Below, piece by piece: positions 1-9,125 of a DNA stretch of 41,354 nt. Both the position numbers and the translations under genes were made by a program. The notes under the pieces are model-generated. The model saw only the letters and a program-made list of their open reading frames with translations, did no database searches and was not told the origin of the DNA. Origin of the DNA: Candidatus Bipolaricaulota bacterium (GTDB lineage: Bacteria > Bipolaricaulota > Bipolaricaulia > UBA7950 > UBA9294); assembly GCA_026390345.1 (NCBI GenBank), contig JAPLGD010000031.1:1-41354 (forward strand), written 5' to 3'. How positions within the stretch are numbered: the first letter of the stretch is position 1; each line of letters begins with the position of its first letter.

Positions 1-13
1 CGCAGAAGACCGC

Positions 14-1096
14 TCAAGCCGCGGCGCCTCCTGGCTGACCTGACGTTTGGTCGTGAATCGGCTGGAGATGGAGCTCGTCGGCGCGGTGGCAGGCAACGAA
101 GTGTTCGTTCCCCAAGTCGCGGTACAACGGCGCGTCCTTCGCGCACACGTCGACCGCGTAGCGGCACCGCGGGTGGAAGTGACACCCCGGCGGCGGCGAC
201 ACCGGGCTCGGCACGTCTCCCTGGAGGATGATGCGGTCCACGGAGTAGTCCGGGTCCGGCACCGGCACCGCCGACACCAACGCCTCGGTATACGGGTGCT
301 TCGGGTCGGCGAACAGCCGCTCCGTCGACGCCAACTCGACGATCCTCCCGAGGTACATCACCGCCACGCGGCTGCTGATGTGCTTCACGACCGACAGGTT
401 GTGCGCGACGAACAAATACGTCAGACCGAACTCCCGCTGCAGGTCTTCGAGCAGGTTGAGCACCTGCGCCTGGATGGACACGTCGAGCGCCGACACCGGC
501 TCGTCGCACACCACAAGCTGTGGGTCGAGCACCAACGCCCGTGCAATCCCAATCCGCTGCCGCTGCCCACCCGAGAACTCGTGCGGGTACCGCTTCATGT
601 GCTCCGGCTTCAGCCCCACCGCCCCGAGCACATCTTGCACCCGCTTCTTCCGCTCTTCGCCGCGCGCGATCCGATGCACCAAGAGCGGCTCACCGACGAT
701 CCCCCCCACCGTCATCCGCGGGTTCAACGACGAGTACGGATCCTGGAAGATGATCTGCATGTCGCGCCGCAGTGCCTTCAGCTCGCTGCGCGACGCCTTG
801 ACGACGTCGACGAGCCTCGCTTCGCCCGCCGTCCCTCCGGCCATCCTCCGGCTGCGGAACACGATCTCGCCCTTCGTCGGTTCCACGAGACGAAGAATCG
901 ACCGGCCGGCCGTCGTCTTGCCGCACCCGCTTTCCCCCACGAGGCCCAGCGTCTCCCCCTCGCGGATGAACAGGTCGATCCCGTCAACCGCTTTCACCGC
1001 CGCCTTCACTCGTCGGAACGAGCCCTTGCGTACGGGGAAGTGCTTCACCAGTCCCTTGACATCCAACAGCACCGTGTCGCTCTGTGCCACCGCCAT
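14..1096 (-). CDS. oppF: Oligopeptide/dipeptide ABC transporter ATP-binding protein, OppF/DppF type
   Basis: ATPase that powers import of peptides or related solutes through an OppBC/DppBC channel, on the cytoplasmic face of the membrane. The 360-residue product has Walker A (GESGCGKTT), ABC signature (SGGQRQRIG), Walker B (LVVCDEP) and the family's C-terminal oligopeptide-transporter extension with four cysteines (GCHFHPRC and two further Cys). The ATG at 1096 overlaps the TGA of the upstream oppD gene (ATGA), which decides the start and indicates translational coupling. The frame stays open upstream to 2194, but that part is only a shadow of oppD. It is the last gene of the long minus-strand operon; its likely permease and SBP partners lie about 11 kb upstream in the same operon. 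Confidence 0.95.
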   Translation of the reverse strand: MAVAQSDTVLLDVKGLVKHFPVRKGSFRRVKAAVKAVDGIDLFIREGETLGLVGESGCGKTTAGRSILRLVEPTKGEIVFRSRRMAGGTAGEARLVDVVKASRSELKALRRDMQIIFQDPYSSLNPRMTVGGIVGEPLLVHRIARGEERKKRVQDVLGAVGLKPEHMKRYPHEFSGGQRQRIGIARALVLDPQLVVCDEPVSALDVSIQAQVLNLLEDLQREFGLTYLFVAHNLSVVKHISSRVAVMYLGRIVELASTERLFADPKHPYTEALVSAVPVPDPDYSVDRIILQGDVPSPVSPPPGCHFHPRCRYAVDVCAKDAPLYRDLGNEHFVACHRADELHLQPIHDQTSGQPGGAAA

Positions 1097-2094
1097 CACC
1101 TCTTCCCCTCGTAGAGCCAGCACGCCGCCGTATGCCCCGCCGCCACTTCCTCGAGCGGGGGCATCTGCGTCTTGCAGATCTCCATTCGCTGCGGACACCG
1201 TGGCTCGAATCCACACCCCGGCGGCGCGTCGCTCGGGTCGGGCACGACGCCTTCGATCGGCACCAGACGCTCCTTGCGCCGCTTGAGCGACGGGATCGAG
1301 TGCATCAACCCCTGCGTGTACGGGTGCTGCGGCGCGTGGAAGATCTCCCGCACAGGCGCCGCTTCGACAATCCGCCCTAGGTACATCACCGCCACGTCGT
1401 CCGCCATCCCAGCGATCACGCCCAGGTCGTGGGTGATGAACTGAATCGCCGCCTTGAACTCCTTGCGCAGCGCGTTCATCAGCTCCAACACCTGCGCCTG
1501 GATCGTCACGTCGAGCGCCGTCGTCGGCTCGTCGGCAATCAACAGCTGCGGGTTGCACGACAGTGCCATCGCGATCATCGCCCGCTGCCTCATCCCGCCC
1601 GACAGCTGATGCGGGTACTCGTCCACCCGCTGCTCGGGCAACGGAATCCCCACTTCGTGAAGCATCCGGATCGCCTGCTTCCGCGCTTCCTTCTTCCTCA
1701 GCCGCTGGTGCAGAATGATCGCTTCCATAATCTGGTACCCGATCGTGAACACCGGGTTCAAGGACGTCATCGGCTCCTGGAAGATCATCGCGATCTCGTT
1801 CCCGCGGATCGCTCGCATCGCCCGCCCCTTCGGCGGCAGCTTCGCCAGGTCCGTCGTCTTCTCCCCACGGTGGTACAGAATCTCCCCGTTCGCGATCTTC
1901 CCAGGAGGCGACTGCACGAGCCCCATGATGGCGAGAGCCGTCACCGTCTTCCCACACCCGCTCTCCCCCACCACCCCGAGCGTCTTCTCCCGCTCGATCG
2001 TGTACGTCACCCCGTCCACCGCACGGACGATCCCATCCTCCGTCCCGAATTGCACTTCGAGATTCCGTATCTCCAGAAGCGCAGAGGATGTCAT
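1096..2094 (-). CDS. oppD: Oligopeptide/dipeptide ABC transporter ATP-binding protein, OppD/DppD type
   Basis: Partner ATPase of OppF. The 332-residue product has Walker A (GESGCGKTV), signature (LSGGMRQRA), Walker B (LLIADEP), the switch His in FITHDLG, and a C-terminal four-Cys extension ([10 protein letters not shown], then two more Cys) typical of the family. The start at 2094 ([11 protein letters not shown]) is chosen because family members begin just before the [11 protein letters not shown] strand; the frame is open to 2187 but the extra 31 residues are low-complexity and Arg-rich. The Shine-Dalgarno (SD) sequence is weak (GAGG about 12 nt upstream). About 150 nt without a recognisable gene separate it from the AOR gene upstream. 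Confidence 0.94.
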   Translation of the reverse strand: MTSSALLEIRNLEVQFGTEDGIVRAVDGVTYTIEREKTLGVVGESGCGKTVTALAIMGLVQSPPGKIANGEILYHRGEKTTDLAKLPPKGRAMRAIRGNEIAMIFQEPMTSLNPVFTIGYQIMEAIILHQRLRKKEARKQAIRMLHEVGIPLPEQRVDEYPHQLSGGMRQRAMIAMALSCNPQLLIADEPTTALDVTIQAQVLELMNALRKEFKAAIQFITHDLGVIAGMADDVAVMYLGRIVEAAPVREIFHAPQHPYTQGLMHSIPSLKRRKERLVPIEGVVPDPSDAPPGCGFEPRCPQRMEICKTQMPPLEEVAAGHTAACWLYEGKR

Positions 2095-2248
2095 CGACGC
2101 TCGGGCCTCGCGGGGACGCACCCGTCCGCTTCCTCGGCCGGGAAGTTGCTCGACGCCAGGAACCTTCTCGTGTTGGCCGCGGCCCATGCCACATCGGCGA
2201 TCTGCGACGACGTCGCGGAGATCCTACCAGCCGGTTTCCCTGCGTAGC

Positions 2249-4132
2249 TCACGTCTCCTCCCTTCCTTCGGGTCCTACGACCTCGGATGAAGCCAGCCAG
2301 CCGCAGAACGGCGATAGACCGGCCTTTCGCAGCCGTTCGTCACTCGGACCTCGATCGTTCCACCCTCGGATGTCGTAGTACACGTCCAGCTCCGCCTGGA
2401 ACGCCCGCCGGTCGAACGACGCCCCCGCAGAGGCTCCTTCCGGCAGCGGCTCGTAGAACCGCGACGGCAGGTCATCGTGACGGCGGCGGTACCCGGCCAG
2501 CCCCGAGCCAAGTCGCAAGAGGTCGAAGTTCCTCGCCCCGATCGCGAGCATCTCATCGACCGAGACCTCGAGCCCCGTTGCGTGCTCGAGCAGCCGACGG
2601 ATCTCGGGGTAGTTGTACCGCGCGCCGACCATCTGGTTCGTGAACGCGCACATCACGAGCGAGTTCGTAAACGATCGAACGTTCTCGTAAACCACGGCGG
2701 CCCCCGCCTTCCCCTCGAGCCGTCGCCGATCGAGGGATCCCTTGACCCCAAGTTCGGGCGTCGGGTCGGCCATCTCGATCATCGGATCGTGCATCCCCTC
2801 CATGTGCGTTGCCCCCCGGGGACTCGCCGCGTACGAGAGCCCGAACCCGGGCTTGCCTCGCGGGTCGTGCATCGGAAGCTCCACGCCCTTGATCGCCTGA
2901 ACCAAAGACGGATCGCCGATCGAACGCGCCCACTCGACCGGTCCATCGGCAATCTCGTCCCCCATTCCCTCCCGAAGCGCAATGCGGCGGACCCATCGCA
3001 CGACCGCCGCCGGGTCACCCCAGCGCACGTCTTCCTCGATCAGGCCCCGCTCCGACGCCTCCATCAGCGCCGCAATCGCTACACCGCAAGAGATCGTGTC
3101 GATCCCTAGAGCGTTGCACAGCTGGTTCGCAAGGGCGATCGCCGGCAGGTTGTCGCACAGGCAGAGCGAGCCGAACGCCGCCAGGGTCTCGTACTCCGGG
3201 CCGCCGTACTCCGGATCCACGGCCTCGCCCTCGTACGACGCTCGAACGACCCGCTTGCACCGAATCGGACAGCCGAAGCACGTCTCGCGCCCGACGAGGA
3301 TGGTGTCAACCATGGCTTGGCCGCAGATGGCCGCCGCGCCCTCGAAGGTTCCTCGCTGGAAGTTCTTCGTGGGCAGGATCCCCGTCTCGTTCAGCCCGAG
3401 GACCCCTCGAGACGTTCCGTGCGTCCCGAGGCTTTTGAGCCCGGGATCCTCGGCGAGCGCCCTAACGAAAGCGGCGCGCGCCGTGGCGTACGCCGCCTTG
3501 TCGTGAAGGGGCTTCTCAGTGCTTCCCTTCACGACAATGGCCTTCAGACGGGCTGCCCCCATCACGGCCCCGAACCCGGGCCGCCCGATGGCCCGCGACT
3601 TGTCGTGGATGATGCACGCCATCTGCACACGCCGCTCGCCCGCCGGGCCGATGACCGCCACACGGGCCCCCGGATGGCGCGCCGAGAGGATCTCCGTGGC
3701 CGGCCCCGTCTCCATTCCCCACAGGTCCTGAGCCTGGCGCAGTTCCGCGCGCCCGTCGGCGAGAAGCAGGTAGCACGGCTCCGCAGAGGCTCCACGCAGA
3801 AGGATTCCGTCGTATCCGCTTCGACCGAGCTCGTGCCCCACGAACCCGCCGGCCGACGCATCCATGATGGTGCCGCTCTTTGGAGACCGCCCCACCACAG
3901 CGTGCCGCCCTGCCCCCGCAAGCCCCGTCCCCTGGAATGGCCCGGTGGCGAACACGAGCGAGGGCTCCTCAGGGTTCGACGTCCCCGGCCGCGCCGAATC
4001 GAGAATCAGGCGCGCCCCCATCCCGCGGCCGCCAAGGTGGAGGGCGTACCACTCCTCGGGAGGCGTCACATCGCTCAGACGTCCGGAAGACAGGTCGACG
4101 TCCAAGTAACGACCGAACACGCCTTTCATCAT
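2249..4132 (-). CDS. Aldehyde:ferredoxin oxidoreductase family protein (tungstopterin enzyme), copy 1
   Basis: Likely oxidises aldehydes to acids, or reduces acids, with ferredoxin, using a tungsten bis-pyranopterin and one [4Fe-4S] cluster in the cytoplasm. The 627-residue product shows the AOR N-terminal domain (VFGRYLDVDLSSGRL, LGGRGMGARL), the pterin-contact segment GFGAVMGAARLKAIVVKG, and the cluster cysteines C285-x2-C288-x3-C292 (CFGCPIRC) plus a distant fourth, C495 (VMCAF), spaced as in Pyrococcus AOR. The start is at the tandem ATG-ATG (4132 or 4129) because GGAGG lies 7 nt upstream; an upstream in-frame ATG at 4213 lacks support. It follows sucD by 64 nt. Substrate cannot be told; an aldehyde related to the operon's 2-oxoacid is an inference. 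A divergent copy is at 23509-25332. Confidence 0.93.
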   Translation of the reverse strand: MMKGVFGRYLDVDLSSGRLSDVTPPEEWYALHLGGRGMGARLILDSARPGTSNPEEPSLVFATGPFQGTGLAGAGRHAVVGRSPKSGTIMDASAGGFVGHELGRSGYDGILLRGASAEPCYLLLADGRAELRQAQDLWGMETGPATEILSARHPGARVAVIGPAGERRVQMACIIHDKSRAIGRPGFGAVMGAARLKAIVVKGSTEKPLHDKAAYATARAAFVRALAEDPGLKSLGTHGTSRGVLGLNETGILPTKNFQRGTFEGAAAICGQAMVDTILVGRETCFGCPIRCKRVVRASYEGEAVDPEYGGPEYETLAAFGSLCLCDNLPAIALANQLCNALGIDTISCGVAIAALMEASERGLIEEDVRWGDPAAVVRWVRRIALREGMGDEIADGPVEWARSIGDPSLVQAIKGVELPMHDPRGKPGFGLSYAASPRGATHMEGMHDPMIEMADPTPELGVKGSLDRRRLEGKAGAAVVYENVRSFTNSLVMCAFTNQMVGARYNYPEIRRLLEHATGLEVSVDEMLAIGARNFDLLRLGSGLAGYRRRHDDLPSRFYEPLPEGASAGASFDRRAFQAELDVYYDIRGWNDRGPSDERLRKAGLSPFCGWLASSEVVGPEGREET

Positions 4133-4196
4133 CGGCGGTCCTCCGGGAGCGACCCGCCTCGCACGTCCTGCCTCGCCGCGCGGTGCTCCCTTTGCG

Positions 4197-5063
4197 TCAT
4201 ACCAGACCCTCACGGATCGTTGCCGGCAGCAGCCGCGGGGATGCAGCGACCCGGATTCCGGCGCGTTCGAGGATCTCGGTCTTCTGCGCCACGGATCCCT
4301 GTTTCGCGCTCATCAGGGCGCCGGCGTGGCCCATCCTCTTCCCGGCAGGCGCCGTCCGTCCTGCGATGTACGCACAAGCAGGCAGGTCGTAGTCCGCAAG
4401 CGCGGCGGCAAGCCGTTCCTCCTGGGTTCCACCGATCTCGCCGACCACGACCAGTCCCTTCGTGTCGGGGTCGGCCGCGAACCAAGGCACGAACTCCGCC
4501 ATGTCCGTCCCGATGATCGGGTCTCCGCCGACGCCCACCATGGTGGTGACGCCCATTCCCGCAGCCTGCAGGATCCCCGCCACTTCGTACGCGAGCGTGC
4601 CGCTTCGCGAGAGCATTCCGAGGCGCCCGGGCGAGAAGACGTTGACCGGCATGATGCCGAGCTTTCCGAATCCCGGAGAGATGATGCCGGGCGTGTTCGG
4701 CCCGATCATCACGGCTCCGGATTCGCGGCAGGCCTCTCGGATCTCGAGCGTGTCGTACACCGGAACGTGCTCCGCGATCACGACAATGAGGCGCAGCCCC
4801 GCCTCAACAGCCTCCAGGGCCGCCGCCCTCACGTGGGGCCCAGGGACGAACGACACGGAAGCGTTCGCCTGAACCCGCTCGACGGCCTCACCGACGGAGT
4901 CGAAGACGGGAAGGCCGTGGAGGTCGGCGCCCCCCTTCCCCGGAGTGACGGCGCCGACGAGGCAGGTACCCGCCTTCAGCATCCACTCGGTCTGCCGCGC
5001 ACCGATGCGGCCGGTCCCTCCCTGAACGATGGCCCGCGTGCTTGAGGTCAGAAGAATACTCAC
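4197..5063 (-). CDS. sucD: Succinyl-CoA synthetase alpha-subunit-like acyl-CoA ligase (NDP-forming)
   Basis: Alpha subunit of an acyl-CoA synthetase that makes ATP or GTP while converting an acyl-CoA to the free acid. The 288-residue length fits the family. It has the CoA-binding Rossmann domain ([11 protein letters not shown]), the [11 protein letters not shown] segment, GGDPIIGTD and the phospho-histidine motif GKRMGHAGA with His246, as in E. coli SucD. The start is a GTG at 5063 that overlaps the sucC stop (GTGA). Lying directly after a 2-oxoacid:ferredoxin oxidoreductase, it probably recovers ATP from that enzyme's acyl-CoA, so the physiological acyl group may not be succinyl. Malate-CoA ligase is an alternative. 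Confidence 0.93.
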   Translation of the reverse strand: MSILLTSSTRAIVQGGTGRIGARQTEWMLKAGTCLVGAVTPGKGGADLHGLPVFDSVGEAVERVQANASVSFVPGPHVRAAALEAVEAGLRLIVVIAEHVPVYDTLEIREACRESGAVMIGPNTPGIISPGFGKLGIMPVNVFSPGRLGMLSRSGTLAYEVAGILQAAGMGVTTMVGVGGDPIIGTDMAEFVPWFAADPDTKGLVVVGEIGGTQEERLAAALADYDLPACAYIAGRTAPAGKRMGHAGALMSAKQGSVAQKTEILERAGIRVAASPRLLPATIREGLV

Positions 5064-6199
5064 GATCTCACCCCCAGAAGACGCGCCAGCTTCTCGACTG
5101 CCTCTTCGGTCTCAATGCCACGCACCGTCGGAATCCCGGCCGCCTCGAGGAGGCCCCACGCCTCCTCCTGCTCGTTGCCGAACAGCTTCACCACCACGGG
5201 AATCCCCATGTCTCGGGTACGAACCGCGGCGACAAGGCCCCGCGCCGCCTCGACCATCGGGTTGATCCCCCCGTAGAGGTTGACGAGCACGCCGCGCAAC
5301 CCCGGCTGATCGAGCACCAGGTCGAGGGCTCCCTGTACGAGATCCGCCGTGATCCGGCCGCCCGTCTCGAGAAAGTTGGCCGGCCGAAGCCCCGCCGCTT
5401 GGAGAAGGTCCATGCTTGCCATGCCGAGTCCGGCACCACTGGCGAGGATGCCGACCTCGCCGTCCAGTTCGACGAACCCATTCAGACCCAACGCTTCGGC
5501 GCGGGCCTCGCGATCGCTCTTGTCGCGTCGGGACGCCTTCGCCGCGGCGATCCCCTCGTGCCGGTAGAGCGCGTTGTCGTCCACCTCCACCCGGGCGTCG
5601 GCCGCCACCAGACTCCCATCGCTCGCGATGAGGACGGGATTGATCTCCGCCAAGAGAAGGTCGTTCTTCCGAACGCAGGCGTAGAGCGACTCGGCAAGCT
5701 GGCCGATCGCACGGCCGAGCTTGGTCAGGCCTTGCTTCTCGAGGAACGACCGCAACGCGGCGAGGTCCGGGCCGCGCCGGACGGCCACCGGCAGGCGCAG
5801 CACCTTGTCCGCCGGTAGGGCTTCGACCTCCATTCCCCCGCTCGAACTGAAAAGGAGCCACAGCTGCTCGGACGCGTAATCGAGGAAGTACGAGATGTAG
5901 AGCTCGCCCCTCGCCGGCACGCGGCGTTCCACAAGCAGGGCCTCGATGCGAAGATCTCGAAGCGACGACCCGAGGAGGCGTCGGGCCTCCTTCTGCACCG
6001 CCGCGTCATCCCCCGCCTGCGCGACTCCGCCGGCCTTTCCTCGTCCACCCCCCAGGACCTGCGCCTTCAGCATCACCGGGTAGCCGAGGTCCCGTGCCGC
6101 CGACTCTGCCTCGGCGGCCGATGTCACGACCTTCCCTGCCGGGACCGCGATGCCGCACTCGGCGAAGAGCCGTTTCCCCTCATGCTCGTGAAGTTTCAC
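5060..6199 (-). CDS. sucC: Succinyl-CoA synthetase beta-subunit-like acyl-CoA ligase
   Basis: ATP-grasp beta subunit paired with the sucD product. About 379 residues beginning VKLHEHEGKRLF, with the N-terminal ATP-grasp fold (QVLGGGRGKAGGV, LLAEINPVLI) and the C-terminal ligase domain (FLETGGRI, VNLYGGINPM). The GTG at 6199 is chosen because family members begin exactly at KLHE; the 31 residues upstream in this frame overlap porB and look non-coding. AGGAGG lies about 15 nt upstream, a rather long spacing. It overlaps the end of porB by 20 nt and the sucD start by 4 nt, so expression is probably coupled. The specificity loop cannot be read with confidence. Confidence 0.92.
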   Translation of the reverse strand: MKLHEHEGKRLFAECGIAVPAGKVVTSAAEAESAARDLGYPVMLKAQVLGGGRGKAGGVAQAGDDAAVQKEARRLLGSSLRDLRIEALLVERRVPARGELYISYFLDYASEQLWLLFSSSGGMEVEALPADKVLRLPVAVRRGPDLAALRSFLEKQGLTKLGRAIGQLAESLYACVRKNDLLLAEINPVLIASDGSLVAADARVEVDDNALYRHEGIAAAKASRRDKSDREARAEALGLNGFVELDGEVGILASGAGLGMASMDLLQAAGLRPANFLETGGRITADLVQGALDLVLDQPGLRGVLVNLYGGINPMVEAARGLVAAVRTRDMGIPVVVKLFGNEQEEAWGLLEAAGIPTVRGIETEEAVEKLARLLGVRS

Positions 6200-7079
6200 A
6201 GCGAAGGCTGAATCCCTCCTTCTCGATCGTCGTCCATTCCTCATCCACCGCCCTCTGCAACTCTTCGTACACGTCGTCGGACAGGTGTGCAAACCGGGAC
6301 TGCGGCGCGAAGAACTCCTTCACCGGCTTTCGCTTCTTCGGAGAGAGCGACAGCCGCAGCACCCCGTGGTCCAGCTCATACAGCTTCCACAGCCCACTCT
6401 CGACCGCGGTCCGAGCCAGCTCGACCGAGTTCGCCGACGGGAATCCCCACCCGAGCGGGCACGGGCTCATGATGTGCAGGAACGTGGGGCCCTTGACCGC
6501 GACGGCCCGCTCCACCTTCCGCGTGAGATCCGCCGGGTATGCCGGACTCGCCGTCGCCAGGTACGGAATCCCGTGGGCGGCGACGATCTTCGCGATATCC
6601 TTGCGAGGCTCGGCCTTGTACCGGCCGAGGGCGCCTCCGGGCGTCGTGCTCGTCTGTGCTCCGCGGGGAGTGGATCCGCTGCGCTGGAAGCCGGTGTTCA
6701 TGTACCCCTCGTTGTCGTAGCAAATGTAAACGAAGGAGTGTCCTCGCTCGATGGCCCCCGACAGCGCCGCCAGTCCGATGTCCACGGTCGCTCCGTCCCC
6801 TGCGAATCCAACTAGCGTGACCTCTTGTCCTTTCGCTTTCGCGCTCGCTTCCAGACCGGTGAGGAACGACGCCGTGCTGGCGAACGCCGTTCTCAAGACC
6901 GGCACGTTGAACGTGGCCTTTGGGAAGCTCGTCGCCACGGCGCCCATGCAGCACGCGGGGATAACCATGATCTGATTAGGGCCGATCGCCTCCGTGACAA
7001 GCCGTGCGATCAGCACCGCGCCGCACCCCGCGCACGAGGAGTTGCCCGGCATCACAAGCGGGGTCTCATTCCTTGCCAT
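6180..7079 (-). CDS. porB: 2-oxoacid:ferredoxin oxidoreductase, beta (TPP-binding) subunit
   Basis: Thiamine-diphosphate and [4Fe-4S]-binding subunit of a pyruvate/2-oxoacid:ferredoxin oxidoreductase, which splits a 2-oxoacid with CoA into acyl-CoA, CO2 and reduced ferredoxin. The 299-residue product has the cluster motif CAGCGA near residue 16, a further Cys (PACCMG), the TPP motif GDGATVDIG and the YDNEGYMNTG substrate-side segment. Its ATG at 7079 lies inside the 3' end of porA (14-nt overlap). Order gamma-delta, alpha, beta resembles archaeal-type por operons. The preferred 2-oxoacid (pyruvate, 2-oxoisovalerate, indolepyruvate and so on) cannot be decided. Confidence 0.94.
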   Translation of the reverse strand: MARNETPLVMPGNSSCAGCGAVLIARLVTEAIGPNQIMVIPACCMGAVATSFPKATFNVPVLRTAFASTASFLTGLEASAKAKGQEVTLVGFAGDGATVDIGLAALSGAIERGHSFVYICYDNEGYMNTGFQRSGSTPRGAQTSTTPGGALGRYKAEPRKDIAKIVAAHGIPYLATASPAYPADLTRKVERAVAVKGPTFLHIMSPCPLGWGFPSANSVELARTAVESGLWKLYELDHGVLRLSLSPKKRKPVKEFFAPQSRFAHLSDDVYEELQRAVDEEWTTIEKEGFSLRCETSRA

Positions 7080-8274
7080 CAGGGGTCCTCCCGTCTCGAT
7101 ACGCCTTCACCCCAAACCAGGTCTCGAGAGGGACCGGACGGCCCTGCATCGAGGCATCCGCCCACTCGAGCGCCTTCTCCAACTCCGTCGGCCCGACCGG
7201 CGCGCCGCCGAATCCGCCGACGGCGCTCAGGACGACGGGACGACTCTCCCGACCGTACAGCGCTCCCTTCACCTCTCCCGCCAACGGGCCGCCGCAGCCG
7301 AACGAGTACGCCCGATCCCACACAACGGCCACGCGGGCCCCCGCGAGAGCCTCGGCCATTTTCGCGTCGGGGAACGGCCGATAGCTGCGAACCGAGATCA
7401 CGCCCACCTTCCTCCCAACGGAACGCCAGGCCCGGACCATGCTCCGGATCGTCGATGCCGCCGAGCCAAGGGCCACGAAGACGATCTCCGCGTCACTCAC
7501 CTGCTCGAGCGAGAGGAGACCTCCGGAGTCTCGACAGAACTGCTCGGCGAACGCTTCGCCAACCTCCTCGATCACGACGAGCGCCCGGCGCGCGGCGTCC
7601 TTCTGCAGCGCGCGGAACTGAATGTAGTGCTCGGGGGACACGACGCCGTTGATCGTCTTTGGGTGCTCAACGTCGAGCCAGTCCACGGCCGGGCGCGGTG
7701 CCAGGAATCGGTTGACGACCTCGGGCTCCGGTACGACAACCGGTTCGTACGTGTGCGACAGAGTGAACCCATCCAGGTTCACCATGACCGGCAGCTGAAC
7801 CCGCGGATCCTCGGCGATCCGGAAGGCCTGCAGCGTCATGTCCAGCGCGTGCTGGTTCGTCTCTGCGAACAGCTGCAGCCACCCGGTGTCGCGCTGCGAG
7901 ATCGCATCCTGATGGTCCCCGTAGATGTTCCACGGGGGCGCCACGGCGCGGTTCACGTTCGCCATGACGATGGGGACCCGCGCCGAGGCCGCCCAGTGCA
8001 TCATCTCGTGCATGTACAGGAGCCCTTGCGACGACGTAGCCGTGAAGGCCCGCACGCCGTTCGAGCTTGCGGCGATCGTCGCTGCCAGTGCGCTGTGCTC
8101 GGACTCCACTTGGACGAACTGGGCCTTCATCTCCCCGTCGGCGACGAACTTCGCAATGGCTTCAATGATCCTCGTCTGCGGTGTGATGGGATACGCCGCC
8201 ACCACGTCCACCTGCGCCAGCCGCGCGGCGTAGGCCACCGCCGACGTAGCCGTCATGTTGCGACCCGACGTCAT
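7066..8274 (-). CDS. porA: 2-oxoacid:ferredoxin oxidoreductase, alpha subunit
   Basis: Alpha subunit of the same complex. The 402-residue product has the pyrimidine-binding-type N-terminal domain with YPITPQT, the invariant glutamate region VESEHSALAATIAAS, the MHEMMHWAA segment and a C-terminal domain ending in GGxGGxPVG-like GGFGGAPVGPTE. The ATG at 8274 overlaps the stop of the gamma-delta gene (ATGA). The tight overlaps on both sides argue for stoichiometric synthesis of the complex. Confidence 0.94.
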   Translation of the reverse strand: MTSGRNMTATSAVAYAARLAQVDVVAAYPITPQTRIIEAIAKFVADGEMKAQFVQVESEHSALAATIAASSNGVRAFTATSSQGLLYMHEMMHWAASARVPIVMANVNRAVAPPWNIYGDHQDAISQRDTGWLQLFAETNQHALDMTLQAFRIAEDPRVQLPVMVNLDGFTLSHTYEPVVVPEPEVVNRFLAPRPAVDWLDVEHPKTINGVVSPEHYIQFRALQKDAARRALVVIEEVGEAFAEQFCRDSGGLLSLEQVSDAEIVFVALGSAASTIRSMVRAWRSVGRKVGVISVRSYRPFPDAKMAEALAGARVAVVWDRAYSFGCGGPLAGEVKGALYGRESRPVVLSAVGGFGGAPVGPTELEKALEWADASMQGRPVPLETWFGVKAYRDGRTPDGKE

Positions 8275-9125
8275 GCTCCCACCTCACCACTCCGAATCGC
8301 CTTGACCGGACATTCCAGGGCGCAGATCCCGCACCCCTTGCAGTACATCAGGTCGATCGTCACCCCGTCCTCGGTCAGCACAACCACACCTTCCGGGCAG
8401 GCAGTCACGCAGCGCCCGCAGCGCACGCACCGCTCCGAATCGACTACGGGGTCGGTAACGCGCCAGCTTCCCGTGCGCCCGGCCCCTCCCTCGCCCGGGT
8501 ACGCCGTGGCAACAATCGGGTAATCGTCGAGGTAGGCAAACGCAGTCTCACCCTTGGCCGCCTCGGCCGTTGCGGATGCAGCCAAGTCGGCGACTTGGAC
8601 CGAGTCCCACGCGCGCCTCGCGGCCTCAACGTTCTTCTCCGCGTGCTTCGCAGGGAACCACTCGCGAATCGCCGTCTCCATCGCCGCTTGACCGACAATC
8701 CCATCGACACGGCACCACGCACCCAGCATGGCCGTGTTCGGAATCTGCCTCCCGAACAAACTCGCGGAGATTCCCATGGCGTCGACCCATGCGATCCGCA
8801 CGGCCACGCTCACGGCAACCTTCGGACACTCGCGCGCATTGACGACGAGCAGTCCACCCGGCTTGATCCCGAGGACCGTGTCGCGCCGTTCCAGGAGCGT
8901 CGCATCCATCACGACGACCGCGTCCGGGGCCGTCACGGGAGTTCGGAGCAGAATGGGACGATCATCGATTCGCAGGTACGAACGAACGGGGGCGCCGCGT
9001 CGTTCCGGCCCGAACTCCGGAAACGCCTGCGCGTTCTTCCCGTCCTTCAGCATGGCATTTGCCACGATGCGGGCGGCGGTCAACCCGCCCTGCCCGCCCC
9101 GCCCATGGATCCTCACTTCTTTCAC
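8271..9125 (-). CDS. porG: 2-oxoacid:ferredoxin oxidoreductase, fused gamma-delta subunit
   Basis: Fusion of the gamma subunit (residues about 1-180, beginning EVRIHGRGGQGGLTAARI) with a delta-type 2[4Fe-4S] ferredoxin (last about 65 residues, CVRCGRCVTACP and CKGCGICALECP). It carries electrons from the TPP/cluster core to soluble ferredoxin. I prefer the GTG at 9125: it overlaps the upstream stop as GTGA and has AGAGGT at good spacing. The GTG at 9134, three codons earlier, sits directly against that SD. Such gamma-delta fusions occur in some Por-type enzymes. Confidence 0.92.
   Translation of the reverse strand: MKEVRIHGRGGQGGLTAARIVANAMLKDGKNAQAFPEFGPERRGAPVRSYLRIDDRPILLRTPVTAPDAVVVMDATLLERRDTVLGIKPGGLLVVNARECPKVAVSVAVRIAWVDAMGISASLFGRQIPNTAMLGAWCRVDGIVGQAAMETAIREWFPAKHAEKNVEAARRAWDSVQVADLAASATAEAAKGETAFAYLDDYPIVATAYPGEGGAGRTGSWRVTDPVVDSERCVRCGRCVTACPEGVVVLTEDGVTIDLMYCKGCGICALECPVKAIRSGEVGA

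Noticed and set aside
287-293. GGTATAC half-site resembling the GntR operator
   Set aside because: Lies within oppF coding sequence (HPYTEA codons) and lacks the second half-site.
6994-8523. Long plus-strand ORF (509 codons) opposite porA and porG
   Set aside because: Antisense shadow caused by high-GC codon bias; low-complexity Arg/Pro/His-rich product, while the opposite frame encodes clear porA motifs. Similar shadows at 47-1114, 10129-12165 and 25406-26920 were rejected for the same reason.
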